From NCBI RefSeq assembly GCF_019219825.1, contig NZ_JAHUXH010000028.1, forward strand, positions 1 through 64,000: a stretch of DNA of 64,000 bases, written 5' to 3'. Numbering within the stretch: the stretch's first letter is position 1; the number at the start of each line of letters is the position of its first letter. This DNA is from Streptomyces sp. TRM70350. Its GTDB lineage: Bacteria > Actinomycetota > Actinomycetes > Streptomycetales > Streptomycetaceae. Shown here in pieces: positions 41,025-53,700 of this stretch. The notes under the pieces are model-generated. The model searched no databases. It worked only from the letters and a program-made list of their open reading frames with translations, and had not been told where the DNA came from. The position numbers were made by a program, and so were the translations under genes.

Positions 41025-41645
41025 CTAGCGGTGAGCGGAGATGAGCAGGGCCAGGTGCCTGCCGGCGATCTGCAGCGGCTCCTTGCTCCTGGACACCTGT
41101 GCCGCCAGCTCCGCTCCCTCCAGGGTGCTGATCACCGTGTGGGCCAGGTCCTCGGCCGTCTTCTCGTCGATCCCCGACGCGCGCAGCCGGTCCGCGACCA
41201 GCTCGCGCCACCGTGCGAAGGCCCCGGCCGCGGCCGACTGGATGTCCGGCAGGCGGCCGGCCGTGCCCAGCGCGGTGGTCGTGATGGGGCATCCGTCGAT
41301 CCAGTCCGAGGCGCTGAGGCGCTCGGCGAGGTCGGCGGTGAACGCGGCGATGACCTCGCCGGGATCGCCGTCGCCGTCCAGGGCGGCGTGCAGCCCCGCG
41401 GCGAACTCCCGGTCTCCGTGGTCGATCGCGGCCAGAGCCAGCTCCTGCTTCCCGCCGGGGAAGAAGTGGTACACCGAGCCCATGGTGGCCTCGGCCTCCT
41501 GCGCGATCTGCTTGAGACCCGTGCCGTCGTAACCTTGCCGCTGCATGAGTCGAGACGCCGCTTGCACGATGCGCTCGCGGGTGCCGAGCGTCTGCTCGGA
41601 GGCGTCCGGCGACTGCTTCGTATCCTTTGACGGCGTCTTCTTCAC
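41025..41645 (-). CDS. TetR-family repressor
   Basis: 206 aa. HTH at residues 24-70 (GTRERIVQAASRLMQRQGYDGTGLKQIAQEAEATMGSVYHFFPGGKQEL) with the YHFFPGGK form of LmrA/QacR-like TetR proteins. The C-terminal domain DGCPITTTALG is typical of this subgroup, whose members usually sense small toxic compounds. TAGAGCGTTC at 41663-41672, just upstream of its start, recurs before imine reductase 1, suggesting both are targets. No transporter gene is adjacent, which is unusual for this subgroup. Confidence 0.88.
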   Translation of the reverse strand: MKKTPSKDTKQSPDASEQTLGTRERIVQAASRLMQRQGYDGTGLKQIAQEAEATMGSVYHFFPGGKQELALAAIDHGDREFAAGLHAALDGDGDPGEVIAAFTADLAERLSASDWIDGCPITTTALGTAGRLPDIQSAAAGAFARWRELVADRLRASGIDEKTAEDLAHTVISTLEGAELAAQVSRSKEPLQIAGRHLALLISAHR

Positions 41646-41661
41646 ACGGCGAGATTACCAG

Positions 41662-41680
41662 ATAGAGCGTTCATTCCAGA
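41662..41680. promoter_or_regulatory. TetR operator candidate upstream of its own gene
   Basis: ATAGAGCGTTC followed by ATTCCAG starts 17 bp upstream of the TetR start. The 10-mer TAGAGCGTTC is identical to that at 28132-28123. Confidence 0.45.
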
Positions 41681-41694
41681 GCTTTGCCGGAGCA

Positions 41695-41728
41695 GGGGCG
41701 GTCCGTCCGAGACCGGACGGACCGCCCC
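41695..41728. terminator. Strong hairpin after PKS-A
   Basis: A perfect 15-bp stem, GGGGCGGTCCGTCCG with 41714-41728, around a 4-nt loop lies 13 bp past the PKS-A stop and insulates PKS-A from the TetR gene. Confidence 0.75.
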
Positions 41729-41740
41729 ACGGTCACGCCG

Positions 41741-44700
41741 TCACTCCAGCTCGTCGAGCAACGCGAACAACTCCTCGTCGCTCGCCGACTCCAGATCCGT
41801 CTCCGCCGCGGCCCGCTCGCCCGTGCTCGGGCCCTCCAGCAGGCGCAGCAACTCCCGCAGCCGCCCCGCGACCTCGTCGCGCGTCCCGGTGTCCGTCAGG
41901 GCCTGGACGCCGTCCCGTACCCGGTCCAGGCCGGCGAGCACCGGATCGGCCGCCGGGCCCTGCTCGGCCTCGATCAGCTCCGCCAAGTGGTGGGCGAGCG
42001 CGGTGGGGTTGGGGTAGTCGAAGACGAGGCTTCCGGGCAGTCGCAGTCCAGTGACCCGGCCGAGCTGGTTGCGCAGCTCGACCGCGGTCAGGGAGTCGAA
42101 CCCCAGGTCCTGGAAGGCCCGCTCCCCGTCGACGGCACCCGGGTCGGGGTGTCCGAGCACGGCCGCGGTCTGGCCGCGTACCAGCTCCACCAGGGCCGTC
42201 AGGCGCTCGGCCGCACCCAGGGCCGCCAGTTGCCCCGCCGGCGACGCCCCGCGGTCCTCCGCCGCGGCGGGCGTCCGGCGGCTCGGCGGGACCGCCACGA
42301 GGTCGCGCAGGACGGACGGCACCTGGGCGGACCCGCGGCGCGGCGCCGAGCGGTCCAGGCCGGTCACGGCCAGCACCGGCTGCCCGACGGTGAGCGCCGC
42401 GTCGAACAGCCTCATCCCCTCCTCGGAACGCAGCGGCCGCAGCCCCAGCCGGGCCAGGCGGCGCAGGTCCGTCTCGCTCAGCCGGCCGCTGATCGTGCTC
42501 CGCTCCTCCCACAGGCCCCACGCCAGCGACGTCGCAGGCAGGCCCTGCGCACGGCGATGGTGCGCCAGCGCGTCCAGGAAGGAGTTGCCGGCCGCGTAGT
42601 TGGCCTGGCCCGCGGTGCCGATCAGCCCGGCGACCGACGAGTACAGCACGAACGCCGACAGCGGCAGCTCGCGGGTCAGCTCGTGCAGGTTCCACGCCGC
42701 GTCGATCTTGGCCCGCACCACCGCGTCCAGGCGGTCCGCGGTCAGCTCGGCGAACACGGTGTCGTCCAGCACTCCGGCGGTGTGCACCACGGCGGTCACC
42801 GGGAACTCGTCCGGCACCCGCGCCAGCACACCGGCCAGCGCCTCGCGGTCGGCCGCGTCGCAGGCCGCGAACGTGACCTCGGCCCCCGACCGCCGCAGGT
42901 CGGCCGCCAGCTCGGCGGCGCCCGGGGCGGCCTCGCCCCGGCGGCTGAGCAGCAGCAGGCGCCGCGCGCCGTGCTCGGCGACCAGATGCCGGGCCAGCAC
43001 ACCGCCCAGCGTGCCGGTCGCGCCCGTGACCAGCACGGTCCCCTCGTCCCAGCGCGGCGCGGCGTGCGGCTCCTCGAAGCGGGCCCGGGCCAGGCGCGGT
43101 ACCAGCGGCGTGCCGTCGCGCAGGGCCAGTTGCTCCTCGCCGGTCGCGACGGCGGTCGGCAGCCCGTCCGCCTCGTCGGCGTCGAGGTCGACCAGGACGA
43201 CCCGGCCGGGGTTCTCCGTCTGCGCGGCCCGGATCAGGCCCCACACCCCGGCGTGCACGAGGTCCGGGACGTCCTCGTCCGGGTCCGTGGCCACGGCACC
43301 CCGGGTGACCAGCACCAGCCGCGCGTCGGCCAGTCGCGTGTCGGCGAGGAAGGCCTGCACCCGCTCCAGCACCCGGGACAGCTCGACCCGCGCGAGACCG
43401 GCGATGCCCTCCCCGCTCGGCACGCCGGCGGCACCTGCGCCGGCGAGGGACCACAGCACGGTGTCCGCGCCGGCCCTCGCCACCTCCTCCAGGCTCGCGT
43501 ACGACGTCACCGAGGCGACCGGCGACGGCCCGAGGGCCGCCCACCCGGACGTGTCCACGAAGTCCCCGGGCGGCACCGGCGACCACACCACCGGGAAGAG
43601 CCCGTCCCGCCCGGCGTCCGCCGCCCGCAGTGCGTCCCTCGACCACGGCCGCAGCGCCAGGGACTCCACCGACGCCACCGGCACGCCCGCACCGTCCGCC
43701 ACCGTCAGCGACGCCTCCAGCGTGTCGGCCCCGGTGTCGGCCAGGGTCAGCCGCACCCGCAGGGCCGACGCCCCGACGGCGTGCGCCCGCACCCCCGACC
43801 AGGCGAACGGCAGCCGCGCCGGCCCGGACTGCTCCGCCACCTCGGGCAGCAGCGGATGCAGCGCGGCATCGAGCAGCGCGGGATGCAGCAGGTACCGCCC
43901 CGCCTGCGCACGCGGCCCGTCGGGCAGCGCCACCTCGGCGAACACCTCGCCCTCGGCCTTGCCCCGCCAGACCCGGCGCAGCCCCCGGAACACCGGGCCG
44001 TACGCATAGCCCTGCCCGGCCAGCCGCTCGTACACCCCCTCCAGCGGGATCTCCCGCGCCCCCGCCGGAGGCCACACCACCAGGCCCGGGTCCACGGGCG
44101 CCAACCCGCCGTCCGCAGCGGCGAGGACGCCGTGGGCGTGCACCGTCCAGGCGCCGTCCCCGGCGGTCCGCGCGTGGATCTCCAGCGGCCGCCGTCCGGT
44201 GCTGTCGGCCTCGCCGACCGTCAGCTGCAGCTGGACGCCGCCGTGTTCGGGCAGCGCCAGGGGCGCGGCGAGGGTCAGGTCCTCGACCAGCCCGGCGCCG
44301 AGCTGTTCACCCGCCCGGGCCGCCAGCTCCAGCAGCCCGGTCGCGGGCACCAGGACGACACCGGCGACGGCGTGGTCGGCGAGCCACGGCTGGGTGCGGA
44401 CCGAGAGCCGGCCCGTGAACAGGAACTCGTCCCGGCCCGCCACGCCCACGGCCGCGCCGATCAGCGGGTGCTCCACCGCCTCCAGGCCGAGCCCGGCGGC
44501 GTCGGCGTCCGCGGACGGAGCGTCCAGCCAGTAGCGTTGCCGCGCGAAGGCGTACGTGGGCAGCGGTACCCTGCGGGCGCCGGGAAGGGCGGCGGCCCAG
44601 TCGAGCCGGGCGCCCGCCATCCGCAGCGCGGCCAGCGCCGCCACGGCGGTCTCGGGCTCCGGCCGGTTCCGGCGAAGAGCGCAGATCAGCGCGCCGGCCT

Positions 44701-47700
44701 CCTCGGTGAGCGAGCTTCGAACCAGCGCGGTCAGGGTGCGGTCCGGCCCCAGCTCGACGAAGCGCGTCACCCCCTGGTCCTCCAGGCAGCGCACGCCGTC
44801 GTGGAAGCGGACGGCCTGACGGATGTGCCGCACCCAGTAGTCGGGCGACGTCAGCTCCTCGTCCGTGGCCAGGTCGCCGGTGACGTTGGAGACGATCGGG
44901 ATGCGCGGCGCGCGGAAGTCGAGTCCTTCGGCGACGGCCCGGAACTCCGCCAGTACCGGGTCCATGTGGGGGGAGTGGAAGGCGTGACTGACCGTCAGCC
45001 GGGTGACGCGGGCCCCGCGCTCCCGCCAGGCCCGTGTGAACGCGTCCACCGCGGGCGCGTCCCCGGAGACCACCACGGACCGCGGCCCGTTGACCGCGGC
45101 GACGGCGAGTACGTCGTCGTCGCGGGCGTCGAGCGACTGCCGCACCTCCTCCTCGCTCGCCTCGACCGCGGCCATCGCGCCGCCCGCCGGCGCGGACTGC
45201 ATCAGTCGGCCGCGTTCGGCGACCAGCACCGCCGCGTCCGCCAGGTCCAGGACGCCCGCCACGTGCGCGGCGGCGACCTCGCCGACGGAGTGGCCGAGCA
45301 GGACGTCGGGCGTCACGCCGTGGTGCTCGAACCACCGGAACAGCGCCACCTCCACCGCGAACAGCGCGGCCTGGGTGAAGACGGTCTGGTCCAGCAGCGC
45401 ACCCTCGGCCGACCCCTCCGCCGCGAAGAGCACGTCCTTGAGCGGCCGGGACAGGGACCGGTCGAGCGCGTGGCACACGTCGTCCAGGGCACGGGCGAAC
45501 ACCGGCGAGGCGGCGTACAGCTCCCGTCCCATGCCGAGCCGCTGGCTGCCCTGCCCGGTGAACAGGAAGGCGGTACGGCCGGGCTGGGCCCGCCGGCCCA
45601 GCACGACGGCGGGGGAGGAGCCGCCGTCCGCCAGCGCCCCGAGTCCGTCCAGGAGCGCGTCCCGCCCGGAGGCGACGACGGCCGCGCCGTGATCGAGCAC
45701 TGCGCGCTCGGTGGCCAGGGAGTAGCCGACGTCCGCGGGTGCCAGCTCGGGGTGCTCGGTCACATGGGCGTACAGGCGCGCGGCCTGGCGGCGCACCGCG
45801 TCCTCGGTACGGCCCGAGACGATCCACGGCACCGCCTGGGCTGCGGCCGCGGTGTGCTGCCCGGGCGCGTCGAGTTCACGGGACGCGCCCCGCTCCCCGG
45901 CCGGCTCCGGCACATGCTCGATGACCACGTGCGCGTTGGTTCCGCTGATGCCGAACGACGAGATGCCCGCGCGGCGCGGCCGGCCGGTGTCCGGCCAGGG
46001 CCGGGCCTCGGTGAGCAGCGCCACCGCGCCCGAGTCCCAGTCGATGTGCCGCGACGGCTCGTCGACGTGCAGCGTCCTGGGCAGCACACCGTGCCGCATC
46101 GCCTGCACCATCTTGATGATGCCGCCGACACCGGCCGCGGCCTGGGCGTGCCCGATGTTCGACTTCAACGACCCCAGCCACAGCGGCCGTTCGGACGTGT
46201 GTTCCTGCCCGTAGGTGTTCAGCAGCGCCTGGGCCTCGATCGGGTCGCCCAGCGTGGTGCCGGTGCCGTGCGCCTCCACCACGTCCACGTCCGCGGCGCC
46301 GAGCCGGGCGCTCGCCAGGGCCTGGCGGATGACCCGCTCCTGCGAGGGGCCGTTCGGTGCCGTCAACCCGTTGCTGGCGCCGTCCTGGTTGATCGCCGTG
46401 CCCCGGACCACGGCCAGGACCCGGTGCCCGCGGCGCCGGGCGTCGGAGAGCCGTTCCACCAGCAGCAGTCCGACGCCCTCCGACCAGCCGGTGCCGTCGG
46501 CCGACGCCGCGAACGCCTTGCAGCGGCCGTCGGCGGACAGGCCCCGCTGCCGCGAGAACTCCACGAACGTCGTCGGCTGGGCCATCACCGTCACCCCGCC
46601 GGCCAGCGCCAGATCGCATTCCCCGCCGCGCAGCGCGTTCGCCGCCAGGTGCAGTGCCACCAGGGACGACGAGCACGCGGTGTCCACCGTCACCGCCGGG
46701 CCCTGCAGGCCGTAGGTGTACGCCACCCGGCCGGAGAGCACGCTGGAGAGGTTGCCCGCGAGCAGGAAGCCCTCGAACTCGCCGGGCGCGGCGGCCACGC
46801 GGGCCGCGTAGTCGTCGTACATCGCTCCGGTGAAGACCCCCGTGGCGCTGCCGCGCACCGTGGCCGGGTCGATGCCGGCGCTCTCGAACGCCTCCCAGGC
46901 GGTCTCCAGCAGCAGCCGCTGCTGCGGGTCGGTGGCCGTCGCCTCCCGGGGCGACATGCCGAAGAACTCGGGGTCGAACAGGTCCGCTTCGTGCAGGAAG
47001 CCGCCGTGCCGGGTGTAGCTCGTCCCCGGCCGTTCCGGGTCCGGGTCGTACAGGCCGTCGAGGTTCCAGCCGCGGTTGACCGGGAACTCGCTGACCGCGT
47101 CCACCCCGTCGGCGACCAGCCGCCACAGATCCTCCGGCGACGACACCCCGCCCGGGAAACGGCAGGCCATCCCCACGATCGCGATCGGCTCGTCGGACGG
47201 GCCCGCGATCCGGGCCGGCCCGGCGGCCGCCGGGGTCTCGGCCGCCACGGCACGGGTGAGCAGGAACGCGGCCACGGCACGTGGCGCCGGATGGTCGAAG
47301 ACCAGGGTGGTCGGCAGCCGGAGCCCGGTGGCCCGGCCGAGCCGGTTGCGCAGCTCGACCCCGGCCATCGAGTCGAACCCGAGGTCGTTGAAGGCCCGGT
47401 CGGGGGCGACCGCGGACGCCTCGGCGTGGCCGAGGACGGCGGCGACCGTGGCGCGGACCAGGTCGAGGACCGCGTCCTCCCGCTCGTCCTCGGGCAGTGC
47501 GGCCATCCGGCCCGCCCAGTCCGACCCCGCCGGCCCGTCCGGGCCGGTCCGCGCGGTGCGGCGGGCCCGGGCGGGCAGCAGGTCGCGGAAGAGGGCGGGC
47601 GGATCGCCCGCGGCGAGGCGGTCCGGCCGCAGGGTCACCGGGGCGAGCAGCGGCGTGTCGGTGGACAGGGCGGCGTCGAAGAGGGCCAGGCCCGCCTCCG

Positions 47701-50700
47701 GGGCGAGCGGCGGCAGTCCGGCCCGTTCCCAGCGGGCGCGTTCGGCCTCGGTGAGGGTGGCGCCCATGCCGTGCCGGGCGTCCCACAGGCCCCAGGCGAG
47801 CGAGGTCGCGGGCAGGCCGTGGGCGCGGCGGTGCTGCGCCAGCGCGTCCAGGTAGGCGTTGGCGGCCGCGTAGTTGGCCTGTCCCGCGGTGCCGGTGAGC
47901 CCGGAGATCGAGGAGAAGAGCACGAAGGCCGTCAGGTCCAGGCCTTCGGTCAGTTCGTGCAGGTGCCGGGCGGCGTCCGCCTTCGGCGCCAGGACGTGCT
48001 CCAGCTGCTCGGGGGTGAGGGACAGGGCGGTGGCGTCGTCCAGGACGCCCGCGGTGTGCACCACGGCGGTCAGGGGACGCTCCGGCGGGATGGACGCCAG
48101 CAGCGCGGCGAGCGCCGCCCGGTCGGCGACGTCTGTGGCCTCGATCCGTACGGAGGCGCCCGACGCACCCAGTTCCGCGGCGAGTTCCCGCGCGCCGGGC
48201 GCGTCCGGGCCGCGACGGCTGGTGAGCAGCAGATGGCGCACCCCGTGCTCGGCGACCAGATGCCGGGCGAACAGGGCGCCGAGGCCGCCGGTGCCGCCCG
48301 TGACCAGAACCGTGCCGTCACCGCCCAGGCGGCGGGGAGTCCCGTCGGCGGTGGCCGGGGTCAGCCGGGGCGCCCTGACCTGTCCGCCCCGGACGGCGGT
48401 CTGCGGCTCGCCGCAGGCGAGGGCGGCGGCCAGTTCCTCGGCCGGGCCGGTGCCGGCCGGGTCGAGGTCGACCAGCAGCAGACGGTCCGGGTGCTCGGAC
48501 TGCGCCGAGCGGACCAGCCCCCACACGGGAGCCGCGGCGAGATCGGTGACGTCCTCGCCGGGCAGGACGCCCACCGCCCCGGACGTCACCACGGCCAGCC
48601 GGGTCTCGGCGAACCGCTCGTCGGCCAGGAACTCCTGCACCAGGCCCAGCGTGCGCCGTACGGCCTCGTGCCCCGCGCCGCCCGGCACCCGTGCGACGAC
48701 GACCTCGGCGGGCTCCACCCCGGCGAGGCCTTCGCCGGCCGTCGCCCACGCCGGCCGCGGCCGGTCGGCCGGCACCTCGACGACCGGCCAGTGGACCGCG
48801 TACATCGAACCGGCGACGGCGCGCGGCGCCGCGGTCAGCCGGTCCGTGGCGACGGGTCGCAGCGTGAGGGAGTCCACCTCGGCGACGGGCGCGCCGGTGG
48901 CGTCGGCGAGCAGCAGGCTGACGGTGTCGGTGCCCTGCGGGCGGATCCGCGCCCGCAGTGTCGTGGCACCGGCGGCGTGCAGCGCGACACCGGACCAGGC
49001 GAAGGGCAGCCGGATGCGGCCGGGGTCGCCGTCGGACGCGGCGTCCAGCACCAGCGGGTGCAGCACGGCGTCCAGCAGCGCGGGGTGCACGGTGAAGCGG
49101 TCGGCCCCGTCGGCCTGGTTCCCGGGCAGCCGCACCTCGGCGTAGACGTCCCGCTCGCCGCGCCAGACCGCTGTCAGCCCCTGGAAGGCCGGACCGTAGC
49201 CGTAACCGAGCGCGGCGAGGCGGTCGTAGACGCCGTCGAGCGGTTCCGGCACGGCGTCGGCGGGCGGCCACTGGGCCAGTCCCTCGCCGGTTTCGGGCTG
49301 CCGGCCGCTCAGCACGCCGGAGGCGTGCCGGGTCCACTGCCGCGCGGCTGCCTCGCGGGTGTCCGGGCCGGCGTGCACGGTGAAGGCGCGGCGGCCCTCG
49401 GAGTCCGGGGCGCCGACGCTCACCTGCACGCGCGTGGCCTCGACCCGGCCCAGCGGCAAGGGCGCCTCCAGGGTGAGGTCCTCCACATGCGGCGCCCCCA
49501 GATGGTCGCCCGCGGCGACGGCGAGTTCGAGGAACGCGGTGGCGGGCAGCAGCACGGTGCCGGCGATGGCGTGGTCCGCCAGCCAGGGCTGGCCCGACAG
49601 GGAGATACGGCCGGTCAGGACGGCGTCCTCGCGCTCCGCCGGCTCCAGGGACGTGCTCAGCAGCGGATGTCCGGCCGGGTCCAGGCCCAGGCTGCGGGCG
49701 TCGGCGGACGGCTGCGGGGCGAGCCAGAACCGCTCCCGCTGGAAGGCGTACGTGGGCAGGTCGGCCCGGGCCGCGCCGGGGAAGAAGGTCGTCCCGTCCA
49801 GCGGGGCACCGGCGACGTGCGCACGCGCGAGGCCCAGGGCCACACCGAGGGCTTCGGGGTGGCCCGGGCGCAGCAGCGGTACGGCGGTGACCGCGGCGTC
49901 CCCGGCGGCGCTCTGCGCCAACGCGGTCAGCACGGCGTCGGGGCCGGTTTCGACGAAGACCGTGACGCCCTGGCGCAGAAGCTCCCGGGCGGCGTTCAGG
50001 AAGTGGACGGTCGCCCGGATCTGTCCGCTCCAGTAGCCGGGCGACATGAGCTGCTCGGCCGTGGCCGGCTCACCGGTCACCGTCGAGACGACCGGTATCC
50101 GGGGCGGGTGGAACTCCAGCCCGGCGGCCACCTCGTGGAACTCGTCGAGGACGGCGTCCATGTGGGGTGAGTGGAAGGCGTGGCTCACCTTGAGCGCGGT
50201 CGTCCTGCGCCCTCGTGCCCGCCAGGCGGCGGCGACCTCCTCGACCGCGGCGGCATCACCGGAGACGACCACCGAGCGGGGGCCGTTGACCGCGGCGATG
50301 CTCATCTCCCGTTCCCGGCCTGCCAGCGAGGCCAGTATCTCTTCCTCGGTGGCCTGGACGGCGACCATGGCACCGCCGGGGGGAGCCGCCTGCATCAGGC
50401 GGGCGCGTGCGGCCACCAGGACCGCGGCGTCCCGGAGGGAGAGCACTCCTGCGGCATGAGCCGCGGCCAGCTCGCCGACGGAATGGCCGGCCAGCACGTC
50501 CGGCGTCACACCGTGATGCGTCAGCAGCCGGAACAGCGCCACCTCCACCGCGAACAGCGCGGGCTGGGTGTAGCTCGTCTCGTCCAGCAGCGCCGCGTCC
50601 GCGCTGCCCTCCTCCGCGAACAGCACATCGCGCAGCGGACGCTCCAGCCGGCCGTCGAACGCGGCGAACACCTCGTCGAGCGCCGCGGCGAACACCGGGT

Positions 50701-53700
50701 GCGCCGCGTACAGTTCCCGCCCCATGCCCAGGCGCTGCGCGCCCTGACCGGTGAAGAGGAACGCGGTGCGGCCCGCTGCGGCGGTGCCCACGACCACGTT
50801 CGGACGTCCGGCGCCGGTGCCCTCGGCCAGCGCGCCGAGCGCGTCGAGCCGCTCCGCGAGGCTGCCCCCGACGATGGCCGCCCGGGCCTCGAACGCCGTA
50901 CGGGTGGCGGCCAGGGACCAGCCGACCGACGCCGGGTCGGCGCCCTCGTCCAGGTGCGCGCGCAGCTTGCCCGCCTGGGCGCGCAGAGCCGGCTCGTCGC
51001 GGGCGTACAGCAACCAGGGCGCCGGGATGGCCGACGCGGCCGGTGCCGGGGGGACGCCGTCCTGCTCCGCCTCCGTGGCGGGGTCGTACTCGAGGACGAC
51101 ATGGGCGTTGGTGCCGCTGATGCCGAACGAGGAGACGGCGGCGCGGCGGACCGTTCCGTCGCCGGGCCACGGCCGGGCCGAGGTCAGCAACTCCACCGCA
51201 CCCGCGGACCAGTCCACGTGCGGTGTCGGCTCGTCGACATGCAGGGTCCTGGGCAGCACGCCGTGGCGCATCGCCTGCACCATCTTGATCACACCACCGA
51301 CACCGGCCGCAGCCTGGGCGTGGCCGATGTTCGACTTCAGCGAGCCCAGGTACACCGGCTCACGTCCCTGCCGGCCGCTGCCGTAGGTGGCGAGCAGCGC
51401 CTCGGCCTCGATCGGGTCGCCGAGTGTGGTGCCGGTCCCGTGTGCCTCCACCGCGTCCACGTCCGCGGTCGTCAGCCGGGCGTCGGCCAGGGCCTGGCGG
51501 ATGACGCGCTGCTGGGCGAGGCCGCTCGGCGCGGTCAGGCCGTTGCTGGCGCCGTCCTGGTTGACGGCGGAGCCGCGGACGACCGCCAGCACCCGGTGGC
51601 CGTTCCTGCGGGCGTCCGACAGCCGCTCGACCACCAGCATGCCCACGCCCTCGCCCCAGCCGGTGCCGTCGGCCGCCGCGGCGAACGACTTGCAACGCCC
51701 GTCGGACGCCAGGCCCCGTTGCCGGGAGAACTCCACGAACATGCCCGGCGAGGACATCACGGCCGCACCGCCGGCCAGTGCGAGGCTGGTCTCCCCGGAA
51801 CGCAGGGAACGTATCGCCAGATGCAGCGCGACCAGCGAGGACGAGCAGGCCGTGTCGGCGGTGACGGCGGGCCCGACCAGCCCCAGCTGGTAGGCGATGC
51901 GGCCCGACATGACACTGGCCGTGCTGCCGGTCAGCATGTTGCCCTGCACGCTCGGCGGCGCGTCCTGCAGGCGCGGGCCGTACTCCAGCGACGTGGCGCC
52001 CACGAAGACGCCGGTGCGGCTGCCGCGCAGCGTGTCGGGGCGCAGCCCGGCCCGCTCGACGGCCTCCCACGCGGTCTCCAGCAGCAACCGCTGCTGCGGG
52101 TCCATGCCGAGCGCCTCACGCGGCGAGATCCCGAAGAACGCCGCGTCGAAATCGCCCGCGTCGTGCAGGAATCCACCCCGGCGCACCGAGCTCTTGCCCT
52201 GCTGGGCGGGATCCGGGTCGTACAGACCCTCGTCCCAGCCGCGGTCGTCGGGAAAGGCCGACACGGCGTCGACTTCCTCCCGCACCAGCCGCCAGAGGTC
52301 CTCGGCAGTGGCGACCCCGCCGGGGTAGCGGCAGGCCATGCCGATGATGGCGATCGGCTCACCTTCCTCGGCGGCCCGGGCGGCGCCCTCCTCCTCTGCC
52401 GCGGCACCGCCCAGCACCGCGGCCTCGATGAACTCGGCCAGCGCCTGCGGCGTGGGGTGGTCGAACAGCAGCCCGGTGGGCAGGGCCAGCCCCGTGGCGG
52501 AGGCCAGGGAGGTCCGCAGCTCCGTGGTCATCAGAGAGCTGAAGCCCAGCTCCCGGAACGGCAGGTGCGGATCGACGCGCTCGTCGCCGGCGTACGCGAG
52601 GACGGCCCTGATGTGCTCGTCGACCAGTTCGGTGACCAGCCGCCGCCGTGCCGGGGCGGAGAGCCCGGCCAGGCGGGCTCCGAGCTCGCCGCGCGGATCG
52701 GCGGCGGCCTCGTCGCCGTCGCCGTAGGACGGCCCGCCGGTGACGTCCGCCGGGTCCGGCGGGAGCGACGGGGACATGGGCCGGGGCGCGCGCACCGGGC
52801 CCTCCAGCCAGTACCGCCTGCGCTGGAAGGCGTAGGTGGGCAGCGCGACCCGCCGCGCGCCGGAGCCCGCGTAGGCGGCGGCCCAGTCCACCTCGGCGCC
52901 CCGCACGAACGCCGTGGCCACAGCGGTCAGCACCGCCTGCGGCTCGGGGCGGTCGCGGCGCAGCGCGGACACCGCGGACACCTCCGCGGCGGCCTCCTGT
53001 CGCGCTCCCGGTGCCTGCGCCGTCTCCAGGGCCGGCGGGGTGAGGACGCTGTCGGGTCCCACCTCGATGAACGTCGTCACGCCGTGGTCGGTGAGCGTCC
53101 GCACCGCGTCGGCGAAGCGGACCGTCCCGCGCAGCTGGTCGGCCCAGTAGCCGGCGGTGCGCAGCTCGTCGCCGGCGGCCACGCGACCGGTCAGCGTCGA
53201 GACGACGGGCACCTCGGGCGCGTGGTAGGCCGGCCGGCCCGCGGCGTCCCGGAACTCGTCGAGGATCCCGTCCATGTGCGGGGAGTGGAAGGCGTGGCTG
53301 ACGGTCAGCCGCCGGGTCCTGCGGCCCCGCCGCGCGAGTTCCTCCACGACCGCGTCGACCGCGTCGGGGTCGCCGGAGATCACCGTGGCGCCCGGCGCGT
53401 TGACGGCGGCGACGGCCACTTCGTGAGCGCGCCCTTCCAGCGCGGCCGTGACCTCCTCCTCGGCCGCCTGCACGGCGACCATCACACCGCCCGCGGGAGC
53501 GGACTGCATCAGCCGGGCCCTGGCCGCCACCAGCGCGGCCGCGTCGTTCAGGTCCAGCACCCCGGCCACATGGGCGGCGGCCAGTTCGCCGATGGAGTGA
53601 CCGGTGACGAAGTCGGGGCGCAGCCCGAACGACTCCAGCAGCCGGTACGTCGCCACCTCGACCGCGAACAGGGCGGGCTGGGTGTACGCGGTCTCGTCCA

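Noticed and set aside
41000..41040. Direct repeat AGCGGTGAGCGGAG between the HxlR and TetR genes
   Set aside because: One copy is within the TetR coding end and the segment is short; likely a minor duplication or a weak terminator.
41684..50170. Very long + strand open frame (about 2800 codons) opposite PKS-A
   Set aside because: It is antisense to a PKS with complete domain motifs, has no recognisable domains and is composed of low-complexity basic/Gly/Gln runs; high GC keeps antisense frames open.
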